Assembly (NCBI GenBank): GCA_022495995.1 | Contig: JAFEMH010001233.1 | Coordinates: 365,001 to 429,000 of the forward strand | Length of the DNA stretch: 64,000 nucleotides | Direction: 5' to 3' | Source of the DNA: Adenophora triphylla var. japonica | Taxonomy: Eukaryota; Streptophyta; Magnoliopsida; Asterales; Campanulaceae | Part shown: one piece after another, positions 21,909 through 33,271 of the stretch | How the letters are laid out: each line of letters starts with the position of its first letter | How positions within the stretch are numbered: the stretch's first letter is position 1 | Notes under the pieces: model-generated | Told to the model about the DNA's origin: nothing | The model's input: the letters and a program-made list of their open reading frames with translations, nothing else | Database searches by the model: none | Program-made: the position numbers and the translations under genes

Positions 21909-23090
21909 GGGGAAATAGCATTTTAATGCCACCAAGTTTACATGAAGTTGTAATTTAGGACCTACAATTTTTGCAATTTCGTACACTATGTTCACGCTTT
22001 ACTTCAATCCAGAGCAAAAATAGATGTCACTTAATGAAAGCTAACGAAATAATCAAAATTGTAGCGAACATCTTTTAAATTCACATTTCAACCCTGAAAT
22101 TTTGTATTTTATAAAGATATTTTTGTAAAAATATTTTGCAAAAATAAATTCTAATAAAAAAGCATGACAATTAAGTAATAACATACAAATAGTTTTTTTT
22201 AAAAAAAAATTAATTTAAGATGTATATAGAAGGTGAAACCTTAGAATTAAAAAAAAAACAATAATATTTTGTTTAAAGATTTTTCAGAAAAATTATACTC
22301 CCTTCGAACCAATTTAAACTTTCTAGTTTGACCTATTATTGATAAAATAATAAACAGTAATTAAACAATTGAAAGAGGGTTGACGTTTGGAAGAGAGAGA
22401 AAGTAAATAGAAAATTAATTTATATAAAAAATGCATTTTTTGGGGCGCTGGGGTTATTATTTATCTTAAATCAAGGATTTTCTATATTTTTCAAGTATAA
22501 TATATTAATATTTTATTTATATGTTTTTTAAATCATTTAAATATTATTATTTAATAATGCTTTATTTATTAAAATTTATTGTTACAATATATTTTAATAA
22601 AATATGAAATTTAGGGGGAAAATGTGAATTTAAAAGATGGTTGTTAATTTTTTTTTTGTCTATTTTGTTAACTTTCGTCAAATGTCATCCATTTTTGTCA
22701 TGAATTACAATAAAATATGAACATAATACTCCCTCCGTCCCAATAAAAGCTTCACTAATTACCCAAAATGGCGTTCCGTTAGAAGCTTCATCTTTTCTTT
22801 TTTGGCAAATAATCTTTACTATTTCCTCGACTCATTCTCTCTCCTACATTATTTTAATACTCACAACACCATTATAATTTACTATTCCCTCCACTAATTC
22901 TCTCTCCTATTTTCAAATTACACTCGCAACATTTTTTTTTCCTTCCCATTTCCATAATTTGCGTGCCCACCCAAAAGGGTGAAGCACTTATTGGGAAGGA
23001 GGGAGTATACCAAATTACAAAAAATTTAATATGAAATTTTGGATTGCAATTTTATGTAAACTTAGCGAATATAAAGTGCTATTTTTTTTT
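21909..23090. mobile_element. Mutator-like element with MITE inserted
   Basis: A perfect 10-bp flanking repeat TAATTAATTT (21899-21908 and 23091-23100; 9 bp if the first T is chance) surrounds ends GGGGAAATAGCA and TGCTATTTTTTTTT. The long arms match those of the element at 802-5022, for example GATGTCACTTAATGAAAGCTAACG against its left arm. The MITE at 22727-23007 interrupts the right arm. Without it the element is about 900 bp and has no coding capacity. Confidence 0.87.
22727..23007. mobile_element. Stowaway-like MITE nested in MULE arm
   Basis: TA-flanked, CTCCCTCCGTCCC to GGGAAGGAGGGAG. End word CCCAATAAAAGCTTCACT, inward repeat GTTAGAAGCTTCATC, and inverse at the right end GGGTGAAGCACTTATTGGGA. 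The MULE right arm is continuous across it. Confidence 0.9.
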
Positions 23091-23273
23091 TAATTAATTT
23101 AGTTAATGGATGAACTATGTTAATGATATCTTTAGAGAGATTTGGTAAGTGGAGATGATAATTATTTGGGCACGGCCTCCTATGGGAATGTTTTGTGGGT
23201 CCCGTTAAAGAAAGGGATGTAGGTCTTCTGTGTCCTTGTGCGTTGGTAAAGTAAACAAGGTGACATTGCATTA

Positions 23274-23390
23274 TACTCCCTCCGTTTCCGTTAAATTTTT
23301 TTGTAAAGAGCCCACTTTCCTTTTTAAAGAGCTCATTTTTTTTTTGGGACGTCTCATTTTAAACATTTTAAAAAGCTCATTTCATAAATA
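23274..23390. mobile_element. Stowaway-like MITE, left part only
   Basis: ACTCCCTCCGTTTCCG and the inner TTTTGGGACGTCTC segment are present. The core and right end are missing. Confidence 0.6.
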
Positions 23391-23502
23391 AAAATATATA
23401 AATAGGATTTCGGAAATTAGACAAAATATTCAAGTAATTCCCATGTATAAAAGTTATCAAATGTGAATGTGCAGAAAATAAGAAAAACATAAATATTGTG
23501 AA

Positions 23503-24059
23503 CAGTGACGAAGCCAGGAATTAAAGAGAAGGGGCTCGAAAATTAGACAAAATATTCAAATAATTCCAGCTAAGTCCAGCTAAGTCCAAATTATTTATAG
23601 AAGGGGATCAATTTTAAAAAACGGTGTAAATTTTACTCCCTCCGTCCCATTAGAAATCATCCAGTTAATGTTCTCGCGTAGATTAAGGAAAAAAATAATG
23701 ATATAAATGTTGTGAGTGTAAAAGTAAAATAGGAGAGAGAATGAGTGGAGTGAATAGTAAATTATAATGGTGTTGTGAGTATTAAAATAATGTAGGAGAG
23801 ATAATGAGTGGAGGGAATAGTGATAAAAACTTTCCTTTTTAGGAAGTGTGTGATTTGTAGTGGGACGCCCAAAAAGAAAAGTGTGATTTATAATGGGACG
23901 AAGGGAGTATTTTACAAGAAAGGGCTCAGGATTTATCAAATTTCTATTTCTACCCTACATGCTACATATAATTTTTTTTTACAAAATTAACACTAGTAAT
24001 TTTTTATTTTTTTATGGGGCTCAACTGACCTCCTTACGGTCTTCATAGCCTCGCCATTG
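23503..24059. mobile_element. hAT-Tip100-like element containing a MITE
   Basis: Left end CAGTGACGAAGCCAGGA and right end AGCCTCGCCATTG are inverted versions of the CAGTGGCGGAGCCA-type terminus. Flanks ATTGTGAA and CTTGTGAG agree in 6 of 8 positions. The MITE at 23634-23909 lies inside. No coding capacity. Confidence 0.6.
23634..23909. mobile_element. Stowaway-like MITE
   Basis: TA-flanked. The right end carries GTGTGATTTGTAGTGGGACG (23848-23867) and GTGTGATTTATAATGGGACG (23881-23900). The left tip in inverse reads GATGATTTCTAATGGGACG. The core has the doubled GGAGAGAGAATGAGTGGAG unit. Confidence 0.9.
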
Positions 24060-25270
24060 CTTGTGAGTATAAAAATAAAATAGAAAAGAGAAAGTGGGAT
24101 AGAGAGTTTTTGTTGCGAGTACAATAAGTAAATCTCATTGTCTATTTTGAATTAATAATTTTTATTTTAGACACACAAAAAAAAATAGTACTCATTTAAC
24201 AACTGAGGAAGTACTTGTAAATGATTTTTTATTGTGACTAGGTCAAGTGAAATTTACTCTCTAGGTAGTACTCATTTTGTTTTAGTTTAATGTTTTTAGT
24301 TTTGATTGACATGAAAGATCAAGAAAAAATACATGTTGTGAATATTAAAAGTAAAAAGTAGGAAAGAGAAAGTTGATAAATAATTTTTGTTGTGAGAATT
24401 TACAAGTGGGTCCCTTTTTCCCATTTAAATAGTAAAGCAAATAAAAACTTTAAATTAAATTGGGACCGACTAAAAAAGGGAGATGAAATAGTAATATTTA
24501 TCATAGATCGTTTAAAAAAAAAAAAAGTAACATTTATTATGGGTAGAAAAGAGTATAAATTATGTGCAATATTAATTATGTTGATGATGATGTTAACAAA
24601 TATCTATGTATATGTAGCAGTACTAAAAAAGAGTAATAGGATCATCCACCCACATGATATGCATATAGAACGAAGTACTTAGGGGGTGGGAGTGGGGGGT
24701 GGGTCCCATTGTTCCTCATATAGGCAGGCTGGTTTGTAGGGGAAAGTTAGGTTTTAAAAGGTTCCTAATCATGATCCATCTTATTTTGGTAAATGAAATC
24801 ATATATAAAATGACACAAAATTAGTAGGATGTAAAAGTAAAATAGGAGAGAGAATGAGTGAAGAGAATAGTAAATTTGTAAAGTGTTGTGAATAAAGAGA
24901 AGTGGGTCTCATTTTCATTTTGAGAAAGTACAGATTATTGTGAAACGGTCAAAAATTTTTTTTTTACGAATTATTGTGGACGGAGGGAGTATTATAGTAA
25001 GTAAAATCAGTAAAAGAAGAGACTTTTGTGGCTAATGCATTTGCACTATTATATCATAATTATGTACTCTCTTTGTTCTATCTAAAATGACACAAAATTA
25101 GTAGTGTTGGATCCAAAGAACAATTGATGTGGTTCCAATTCACCTCAAAATTTTGATAATTTATTTTACCTAACTCGATACACATACACGTAATCGTCAA
25201 AATCCCCCCTCACAATTCACTATATATTGTCATACCCACGTGATCGACTATATGTAACTTTTTTTTTATA
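24060..25270. other. Intergenic with MITE fragments, no gene seen
   Basis: Contains MITE right ends near 24985-24991 and a left end near 25064, with AAAATGACACAAAATTAGTAG present near 24808 and again near 25084. A 96-codon frame at 24392-24682 has no recognisable features. Confidence 0.5.
24682..24703 (+). other. Potential G-quadruplex motif
   Basis: GGGGGTGGG, AGT, GGGGGGTGGG: four runs of three or more G with loops of 1-3 bases, isolated in AT-rich sequence. Confidence 0.6.
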
Positions 25271-25561
25271 TACTCCCTCCGTCCCGGGCCAAAAGGCAAA
25301 GTTTGTGCCTCGCACGCAAAATAAGAAATGTGATGTAGGAAAGAGAAAAAGTTTAAATGTTGTGAGTATGAAAAATTAAATAGGAGAGAGAATGAGTAGG
25401 AGGTGATGTAAGAAAGAGAATGTTGTGAGTGTAAAAGTAAAGTAGGAGAGAGAATGAGTGGAGAGAATAGTGATTTAAGGTTTCCTTTTTGGGAAAGTGC
25501 CTTTTTAAATGGGACGCCCAAAAAGAAAATTTGTGGCTTTTAGGCTGGGACGGAGGGAGTA
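25271..25561. mobile_element. Stowaway-like MITE
   Basis: TA-flanked with near-perfect CTCCCTCCGTCCCGG / TGGGACGGAGGGAG ends. The end word is AAAAGGCAAAGTTTGTGCC at the left. At the right AGTGCCTTTTTAAATGGGAC is followed by TTTGTGGCTTTTAGGCTGGG. Confidence 0.9.
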
Positions 25562-26693
25562 TGAAGTTATTTTTCACTGTTATTATTGTTTATAATATTT
25601 TTTAAATATCAAGCCCACGCAATTTCAAAATCTTGAATTCGCCCCTGAAAATTAGTCCAGCACAAAATTGCGAAAAGTGTACAATAAAGTAAGTATTATG
25701 TATTGTGAGTATGAAATAATGAGGTAGGATGGGGTAAAGTAAAACTGGTGGATATTTATTTTGAGTATTACAAGTGAATCTAATAAATAAAGAAGTAGTA
25801 TTTAAAAGTTTTTCATTTTGATAATGCGTCTTTTTAAATAAGATACCCTAAATAAAAATTTGTGTCTTTTTGAATATAACATAGAGTATAAATTAAAATA
25901 AATAATTATTATTAGAGTATTTAGTATATTATATAATTCATATTAGTAAGTGTCAGACTCAATATATAGGTATCCATTTCTTGGCTGAAAAAATGAGCAA
26001 AGCTATGAGTATAAAATAAAGTTATAAAATTTTGTTTACAAAATAAATTGTCGATATTTTATTGGTTGCATCGACAGTGAATCAGCTTGTACTCTAATTA
26101 AAAACACCAATACAATCATTATTTCTAGGATTTTGTAAGCAAGATTTTGTGATTATTTTGCGCCCCCAACATTACTAAAAAAATATAGCTAAAATTTCTA
26201 AATATAAATATATTTTTGAGTAACTCTTGTGAAAAATTAGTTTTTTTTTTCAAAATGTTATACAAAAACTTGTTTTCAAACCGTTCATCACTCTTATTAG
26301 TTAGACTTAGTGCTTTAAAACTAGTTTTTTTTTCTTATGTTACGAAAAAACTAGTTTTTTGCAAGATTTTGGCTATATTTTTAGTTCAATTTTGACTTGA
26401 TACAAATAATATATAAATAAGTAAATAGATTCATTCAAAAAATGGGCAAATTAATTGTAACACTTATTATAAATAATAAGTTTTATCTGTTTCATAATGA
26501 CAGTCACATTAAATTATTCAAATATTTTAACAAGCTATTTTTAATTATATCACTAATCTTAATGAGATTTATTTATTACTCTATTAATCTTTATTTTTCC
26601 TTGATTTTGATTAATTTTCATCTTCTTCTCTCTTCCTCTTCTTCGATTTCGATTGACAATTTAAAAAGTTCAATGATTTTAACATATCAATTA
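25562..26693. other. Intergenic, no gene seen
   Basis: AT-rich. A 107-codon plus frame at 26442-26765 overlaps the next MITE and looks like chance. Confidence 0.5.
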
Positions 26694-26808
26694 TACTCCC
26701 TCCATCTCACACCAAGGCTTTTTGGTGTGGATTTTACGTTTTTTAAGAATTTTTTTGAAACATAAAAATAATGACAAATGAGAACATATTTATTGAACGA
26801 AGGGAGCA
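26694..26808. mobile_element. Short Stowaway-like MITE, core deleted
   Basis: ACTCCCTCCATCTCAC at the left and AACGAAGGGAG at the right, only about 115 bp, lacking the usual doubled core. Confidence 0.65.
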
Positions 26809-26896
26809 TTCTAACGAATGGAGCATTCAAAGTAAACATAATATCCCTGTTTTGAAATAAATGTCTCAGTTTTTATTTGATTTATCTCCAAATAAA

Positions 26897-27171
26897 TACT
26901 CCCTCCGTCCCACTTCTTCATTTTGAAGGTGGCACGAAAATTAAGAAAAAAGTTAGTGGAGAAAATGTTGTGAGTATGAAAAGTGAGGTTGGAGAGAGAA
27001 AGTGGGGTAGGAAATAGTGAGTTGATTGGTATTGTGAGTATAAAAGTAAAGTAGGAGAGATAATTAGTGGGAGGAATAATAATATAAAATGTCCATTTTA
27101 GAAAAGGTAAAGCTTTTAACGAGACATCCGTTTTAGCAAAAGGTGAAGCTTCAAAGGAAACAGAGAGAGTA
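26897..27171. mobile_element. Stowaway-like MITE
   Basis: CTCCCTCCGTCCC left end. At the right, GGTAAAGCTTTTAACGAGAC and GGTGAAGCTTCAAAGGAAAC are a doubled end word, followed by a degraded terminus AGAGAGAGTA. Confidence 0.8.
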
Positions 27172-27689
27172 TTGTTTTTCCAATGAAGAAAGTGACTCAA
27201 TACAATTTTATTATCATTCAAGTAACATAAAAATTAATAAAATACGTTTTCATCTAAAAATCGTTGTGACATTTATTTATTATGGACGCGAAGAGTATTA
27301 TATTTGAGAAAGTGGCTCCCTCAGTTCATCCATATCTAACTTGCTCCATCAAGGTGGTGGTGGCGGTGGTGGTGGCTTTTACAGGTTAAAAGAATCTCAT
27401 GACACAGAGATGTTCTGATTAGACCTGACAGTCCTCAGTAGTCCTGACCTGTTCTTCAAGCAAAAAAAGAGGAAAGGAAAGCTTTCTATGTGGCACTGGC
27501 ATTGGCAATAAGGACTAGAACCCATCACTCCCAACCCACATGCAAAATTTGTTTACATTTGCTAATGACCCAAACCAAAAATTATCTTTAATTAAACAAG
27601 AAAATTAATTATAGCCAACTTTTTTTTTTTTTTTTTGTCAAACCCTAATTAATCAATTGGTGATTACAATTCACAAACCTCAAACTATA
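27172..27689. other. Intergenic, no gene seen
   Basis: Includes a GGTGGTGGTGGCGGTGGTGG stretch at 27354-27375 and a MITE-like right end near 27290. The 27375-27545 part is less AT-rich than its surroundings, but no frame or RNA could be supported. Confidence 0.5.
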
Positions 27690-27918
27690 TACTCCCTCCT
27701 CCCTCCCCTCCGTTCCATTAATAACTTCATTTTTGTCAAAATGAATGTCCAGTTTAAAGCATCACCTTTCCTAAAATGGCAAAAAATTTTTACTATTTCA
27801 TCCACTCATTCTCTCTCCTATTTTACTATTACACTCCCAACATTTTTTCACTCACCAATTTCCTTAATTTGCGTGCCCACCCCAAAAGGGTGAAGCAATT
27901 ACCGAGACGTAGGGAGTA
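27690..27918. mobile_element. Stowaway-like MITE
   Basis: Left end CTCCCTCC, then an expanded CTCCCTCC repeat. Right end GGGTGAAGCAATTACCGAGACG then TAGGGAG. The GCTTCACC word is shared by both ends. Flanked by TA. Confidence 0.8.
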
Positions 27919-27928
27919 TTCAATTAAA

Positions 27929-28160
27929 TACTTTCTAAATCCCAATTTAAAGTTATTAATTTCCTTTTTAATCTATTCCAGTTTAAAGTTTTTAGTTTTT
28001 TTATTATTTAAAATAGACAATGATACTTATTATTTTTTACAACAAAAACTTCCTACTCATTTTCTCTTTTCTACCTTACTTTTCATACTAACAACATTTA
28101 CTTTTTCTTAATCTCTATGTCAAGTTAAACTAAAAACCTCAAAACGGGACGGAAGAAGTA
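27929..28160. mobile_element. Diverged Stowaway-like MITE
   Basis: Ends TACTTTCTAAATCCC and AACGGGACGGAAGAAGTA. The left word CAATTTAAAGTTATTAATTTCC repeats inward as CCAGTTTAAAGTTTTTAG. The inverse AAGTTAAACTAAAAACC is at the right. Confidence 0.65.
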
Positions 28161-28367
28161 GAAAATTAGGATCTCTTTGGCATGCACCAATCTTTATGAA
28201 TTGTTTGATCAAGATTTCTTGAACATTTGAAGCCAAAAGAAAGATTATATAAGCCCCAAATATTCACATTAACATATGTAAAAAGGGTAGTAGAAATAAA
28301 TATCACTCATAGGCCAAAAAAGTTTGAAGGGAAAAAAGATTCAAAACCACCCTGCTAAATTTACTAA
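28161..28367 (-). other. Downstream region of the Dof gene
   Basis: About 200 bp of AT-rich sequence between the Dof stop codon and the nearest MITE, presumably the 3' untranslated region. No single polyadenylation signal stands out. Confidence 0.5.
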
Positions 28368-29770
28368 TTACCATGAGCCCCCTCCATTCCAATAGCCATT
28401 GGAATCCTCTTGCCCTCTATTCTGCTGATCATCAAGAACTTCATTGGTAGTTGGCTTCAACTCCTCAAAGGGAAAAAACAGCCTTGCACTTGTATTGTCA
28501 TTCCCATTTTCTTGAACCCCTTGTAGACTACTACCTCCATTGTTATAGCCACTTCCAAATCCATCTAGAGAAAAATTTAGGCTTGATTTGAATTCTTGGA
28601 AAGGAATTCCAGCTGCTGAAGAGAAGATATTGTTCAATGAGTTGGAATCGGAAACCGGCATTATCGGCATCTGCATCGGCGTAGAAATGAAAGAACTCAT
28701 GAATCCCCTTGATGCAATTCCACTCTTCAAGAACTCCATAGCTGAGAATTGTTGTGATGTAGTAGTACTAGTAGTGGAAGAAGGGTATGTTTTGTTTTCT
28801 TGATTGAAGGGTAAATTAGTAAATTCAGAGATATTAGGTTGTGGGTAACCTAGGTTTAGGTCTTGACCCTGATCATGGATGTTGTTCATCTTGTTAGGGT
28901 TTTGATCAAGGGAGAAATGACTAGCTGGTGGGCCCATAATAAGATGATGATCATCAGGAATACTACAAAGTTTGGCAATCTTGGATGAAGAAGAAGGTTC
29001 TACTTGTAATGTTGATGGTGATGGTGATGATGATGAGGGTCTTTTGTTCTTCCTTGAGCCACCACCCACAGGAACATTTCTCAAAGAACCTCCTTCAGTC
29101 CAATACCTTCTACAAGTCTTGCAAAAGTACCTTGGTTGAGTGAGGCTGTAGTTGTTGTAATAGCAAAACTTTGTGTGTGTAGAATTGCACCTTGGACAGT
29201 TCAAAACTGGTGGCTTTTGTGGCCTTTGTTGTTGTAGTTGCTTTTTTTCTTCCATGGATTTATTTCCCTGGAATTGGAAACAAAAAGTAAGGGGGAAAAA
29301 CAGAAAAGGAAAGGAAAGGAAAAAAGAAGTCCATGACTACATGAGAAAGCAAATACAAATAGGAAACAAACAAGATAAAAGCTTTACACTTTGAAGAAGA
29401 TTACAACAGCAAGCAAGAAAGAAAACAAACAAATCACAAACTTTAAGGTAAAAAGAAAGAAAGGGGATATATATATAAAAGTGAAGTACTTTCAAGAACT
29501 ATTTTGAATAAAAACATAAAATTCAAAGATTAGTGGAGGGAAAGGAAAGGAAAGGAAAGGGGTGTGTGTTGTGATCAACAAACTACATCATCTCACAAAA
29601 AAAAAAACCCTTCTTTTTCAAAACCCAAAGCAAAAGTATAGTATAATTTAGTTATGCCTTGAAAACCCAAGAAAAGGAAATACATGATTTCATGGGGGAA
29701 AATAAAGAAAAGGGTGAGGGTTTTCCTTTTTCTTTAGGTTTACCTCTGGCCACTGAGCTGCAGCATCCAT
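28368..29770 (-). CDS. Dof-type zinc finger transcription factor (two exons)
   Basis: A plant-specific Dof protein, expected to bind AAAG sites in promoters in the nucleus. Exon 1 is 29744-29770 and encodes MDAAAQWPE, a start typical of Dof genes. The donor GAG|GTAAAC and acceptor TTCCAG|GGAAAT bound a 476-bp intron (29268-29743). Exon 2 is 29267-28368 and joins in phase, giving 308 residues. An unspliced start at the internal ATG 29255 would give 295 residues. The zinc finger is CX2CX21CX2C with Cys33, 36, 58 and 61, followed by the conserved [18 protein letters not shown] and a basic SRKNKRP stretch. The rest is Ser/Asn/Gln-rich, as in activation regions, with short motifs [19 protein letters not shown] and PFEELK, and an end GYWNGGGSW shared by a Dof subgroup. 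The subgroup is not assigned. Confidence 0.95.
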
Positions 29771-29904
29771 TAAGATGGAGAATTGAGGAAAAAAGGGAAA
29801 ATCTATGAAGTGTTTCTTGAAAGAGTGGGAAAATCAACCACTTTTGTTGCAGCTAGTCATAAAGCTTAAAGCAAGAAGAGACACACACAGACACACACTA
29901 ACAC

Positions 29905-29905
29905 T

Positions 29906-29949
<44 letters not shown>
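29905..29949. repeat. (GA)n tract in the Dof 5' region
   Basis: On the gene's strand this is a (CT)n run about 135-180 bp before the start codon, in the expected leader or core promoter. CT/GA tracts there are common in plants and can bind GAGA-binding BPC proteins. The role here is inferred. Confidence 0.8.
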
Positions 29950-29952
<3 letters not shown>

Positions 29953-30654
29953 TGGGTTTGGTGGTTCCATGTGTTGGCTTTACTACTCTAGTAAAGCTTA
30001 AAAGCAAGAAGGTCACTTTTGTCTGTCTGCTAATTCAGTCACTATAATTGAAAGTCTTAGCATTTTAGAATATTTGGATGAAACTTTAGTTGGTACATGA
30101 AACATTGAATCTATTTGATTTTTTTAATTAAGATTATTCTTTTTATTTTTGTCCGAATCATCGGTTTTCACATTGAATATCGATTAATCTGATTCGAATT
30201 TGTTAAGCTCACAATACTCTTTCAACAAAATTTTAGCATTGTATTCTTATAACTCAAAATATAAACAAGTTTATAAACTTGAATGAAAAATATTGAATAA
30301 GTTTGAAATTTCTTGGATGGTCAATTTAAAAAATACAGTAGCATTTTAATTTATGTGTCCTAAATTTATTCATAATTGTAATATTTCTCAAACTTGGTTA
30401 ATTAAAAAATGTATATTGCTGTTCTACTAGAATTAATAAATTCAAATTGTTGAAAATATTTATTTTATAGTAGCTTATCAATTCTTGACAGCAAAGAAAA
30501 AGAAAAATTTGATACTCATTTCACTTGTAAATCAATAAATGAATGTTCAATTTTTTATTCAATGGGTATTTTAAAAAGTTAAAAATTTTAATAATAAAGT
30601 TACACAAATACCTTTACTATATTCACTCTTATCATATTTTCTTTTACAATTATA
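29950..30654. other. Upstream region of the Dof gene
   Basis: AT-rich and without a gene. It would contain the Dof promoter. I could not fix a TATA box. Confidence 0.5.
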
Positions 30655-30930
30655 TACTCCCTCCGTCCCATGTGATTACAAACCATTTTTTCGAGCACAT
30701 TAATTAAGAAATATTATTAAGATAATGCAAATGTATGATAGGAAATGAAGAGAGAGAATGAGTGGAGTTGGTTGAATAAATTGTGTGGTAGGAAATGAAG
30801 AGAGAGAATGAGTAGGGTGGAGTAGGGTGAATATAAAATAATAAATTTATTTCCACTTTGGACAGTTTGTATTCACATGGGACGGATCAAAAAGGAAATA
30901 AGTTTGTATTCACGTGGGACGGAGGGAGTA
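30655..30930. mobile_element. Stowaway-like MITE
   Basis: TA-flanked with CTCCCTCCGTCCC / GGGACGGAGGGAG. AGTTTGTATTCACATGGGAC (30864-30883) and AGTTTGTATTCACGTGGGAC (30901-30920) stand at the right. The left tip in inverse reads GTTTGTAATCACATGGGACG. The element lies about 900 bp upstream of the Dof start codon. Confidence 0.92.
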
Positions 30931-31488
30931 TTAAAAATGATGTCTTCAAATGTTAAAATTCACTTGAGATTTTTTATTAAATAATACTTTCCCATACTCA
31001 TAATAATGGTTAATAAAATTAAATGCGCAAAAATTGATGAAAAAATAAGTGTCGTGAGTATAAAAAATTAAATAATATAAAAAAAATGAGTAAGTAGCAT
31101 TTGTTATAAGACGTCTAAAAGAAAAATTAGAAGCGATTATTACGAGACGATAGGAGTACAAATTTAGAATTAGTTTCTTATAAAAGTTGGAAAACCATAC
31201 CGAATAATTGACAATTCGAATTGATTAATTATTATTTAAATATTAAAATAATAATAACATAAAGAAAAATCATTCTCCATAATGAAAATTGGATTAGTCA
31301 ATGTTATTCTAAGTTGAGTGGGATATTTGTAGGTAGGCAGTGTTTGTGGGAGTCTAGTGGATTCTTTTAAGGGAAGGGAAGGAAGGGGAGGGTGTCAGGG
31401 ATGATTCTTTTTCTGACCTTCTTTTCAGCCATTTCTTTTAATAAACAGTTCCACAACAAACTGCATTCTTCTCTCCCACTATAAATTA
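30931..31488. other. Intergenic, no gene seen
   Basis: Contains a diverged MITE-like right end (GAGACGATAGGAGTA near 31145-31158). Confidence 0.5.
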
Positions 31489-31758
31489 TACTCTCGATCT
31501 TATTTAAAAATGTACAAAATTAATTTTGTAGGAAAATTAAAAATAATGTATAGTAGAGTAAGTGTTACTATTATTATAAAAAGTAATGTAGGAAAAAGAA
31601 AGTGAGGTTGAGAATAGTTAATGAATAGTTATTGTTAGTAAGATAATTAGGTCTCATGAATAAAGAAGTATTAAAAAAAATTATTTTAGAAGTGTGCCTT
31701 TTTAAATAAGACACCCAAAATAGAAATGTATATGTTTTCGAATGGGACGGATGGAGTA
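31489..31758. mobile_element. Diverged Stowaway-like MITE
   Basis: Ends TACTCTCGATCTTATTT and GAATGGGACGGATGGAGTA. The right side has the doubled word (GTGTGCCTTTTTAAATAAGA, then ATGTATATGTTTTCGAATGG). The left tip in inverse matches the first. Confidence 0.78.
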
Positions 31759-31946
31759 CATTTCTCAAACTTTCTAAAATTAAAATATTTTATTAATTAA
31801 TGTTATGAGACATACACTTCATACTACTATGATAACAATTCAATTATTATTCTCTATCACACTTTTTTTCTAATATCTCAATTTTTATACTCACACCACC
31901 TAGTTTACTAATATTTATCCTTAATTCAGTGCAAATAGTAAATGTA

Positions 31947-32150
31947 TATTCTCTCCGTCTCATATAAGATTTCACAAATGAATTTTACACGAAAATTAAA
32001 AAATGTATAAGTGGTGTAAGTGTTATGAGTATAAAAAGTGATGTAGAAAAGAGAATATGGGGTAAGAAATAGTAAGTTGAATGGTGTTAATAATATGAAA
32101 GTAAAGTATGAGAGAGAATGAGTGGGAAAAATAATAAAAAGTGAAATCTT
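31947..32150. mobile_element. Stowaway-like MITE, right terminus missing
   Basis: Left end TTCTCTCCGTCTCATATAAG with the word ATAAGATTTCACAAATG. The right arm stops at AAGTGAAATCTTAT, directly against the next MITE, which appears to have inserted at its end. Confidence 0.7.
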
Positions 32151-32151
32151 A

Positions 32152-32432
32152 TACTCCCTCCGTCACAGTCTAATTGAGACTTATTTTCTTTTTGATTCGT
32201 ACCAGCTCAATTGAGACTGTCCAAAATGGAAGAGAATCTTTACTATTTTCCCCACTCATTCTCTCTCCTATTTTACTTTTACACTCACAACACCAATTAA
32301 ATCACTATTCCTTACACGCATTCTCTCTCCTATTTAATTTTCATACTCACAACATTTTTTTTCATTTTTTCTCTTTCTTATTTTTTCTTAATTAATCTGG
32401 AAGGAATAGTTTGTAATGAGACGGTCGTAGTA
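32152..32432. mobile_element. Stowaway-like MITE
   Basis: Left CTCCCTCCGTCACAGTC; words AGTCTAATTGAGACTTATT and CAGCTCAATTGAGACTGTCC are doubled at the left. Right end TAATGAGACGGTCGTAG is degraded. The core is well preserved. Confidence 0.8.
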
Positions 32433-32752
32433 TAAATATTTATTTAAAGTTATGAATTATAATATTCCCATATGGTTAATGGCTTTTAGGATGAGAGAGA
32501 CAACTTAGGTTGGATGTTCCTTCCGTATCTCTGTAAAGAACCGAATTTAGGTTGTGAAATATCCATCATGTCGTTACCCATAATGGTCTTTTTAAGCTTT
32601 TTTATAACCACTGGCAAGGGGATGAGTCATGTGCCTTTGGATTAAAAATAAATAAAAAATCATTTTCTCACAAATATTCTTTTTATCTTGTTACATACTA
32701 CTCCCTAATCTCAATATTATATATATAATCCATTTTAACACTTTATTAAGTA
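32433..32752. other. Intergenic, no gene seen
   Basis: AT-rich, with a MITE-like ACTCCCTAATCTC start near 32701 that has no partner. Confidence 0.5.
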
Positions 32753-33124
32753 ATTTATAATTGATCACTAGTCTAGGAACACCGTGTTCCTTTTTAGCTG
32801 CTTTATTTACATAAAAAGCAGTACAGCTCCATGAAGATTTAGATTTACGAATTATTTTTTTCTCTAAAAGAGAATTTATCTCATTCTACATAATTCTAAA
32901 TACTCACGGTTCATTTGAGCCGACCTAGCCTTTGTAGGTATTTGTTTTTCATCAAAATCATCTTCATAAGGTAAAGAAACAAAATGTTTCTTTCTATGCC
33001 AAAAAATATTGGGTAAGTCATTACATACCTCATTATTGAATTGTTGCTCAATTGATTTAATTTGATTTTAAATATTACTATTTTTAAGTTGCTCCTTAAT
33101 ATTTAAAATTTCTATTTCTTCAGA
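32753..33124 (-). pseudogene. Fragment of an endogenous plant pararetrovirus (caulimovirid) polymerase
   Basis: Read on the minus strand, this stretch encodes the entry to a reverse-transcriptase domain in two frames. The first covers about 33045 down to 32880 and the second about 32890 down to 32755. They are separated by a frameshift and stop near 32878-32890. The second part has the short motifs WSC and VINY at the spacing seen in reverse transcriptases of Caulimoviridae integrated in plant genomes. This is unlike the copia and gypsy polymerases elsewhere in the window. Upstream sequence to 33124 is further eroded by stops. Only about 370 bp remain, with no LTR and no catalytic YxDD segment, so it is an inert relic. 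The assignment to family rests on motif recognition; genus is not assigned. Confidence 0.65.
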
Positions 33125-33271
33125 AAAAAAAAATTAATTGACATTTATTTTGAGATGAAAATTGTATTTTTTTTTAAAAAAAATTGAGTATTAATATTGT
33201 AATTTGATTATTTAATTCTACACCAAAAGTCATAATTTGTAATTATTGGAAGATTTGCAAACGGAAACTAA

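Noticed and set aside
26442..26765. 107-codon plus frame
   Set aside because: AT-rich Ile/Leu/Phe/Ser sequence running into a MITE; no motif or start context.
27354..27545. Candidate small RNA or conserved non-coding segment
   Set aside because: Composition differs from the flanks, but I found no stable long hairpin or known RNA signature by eye.
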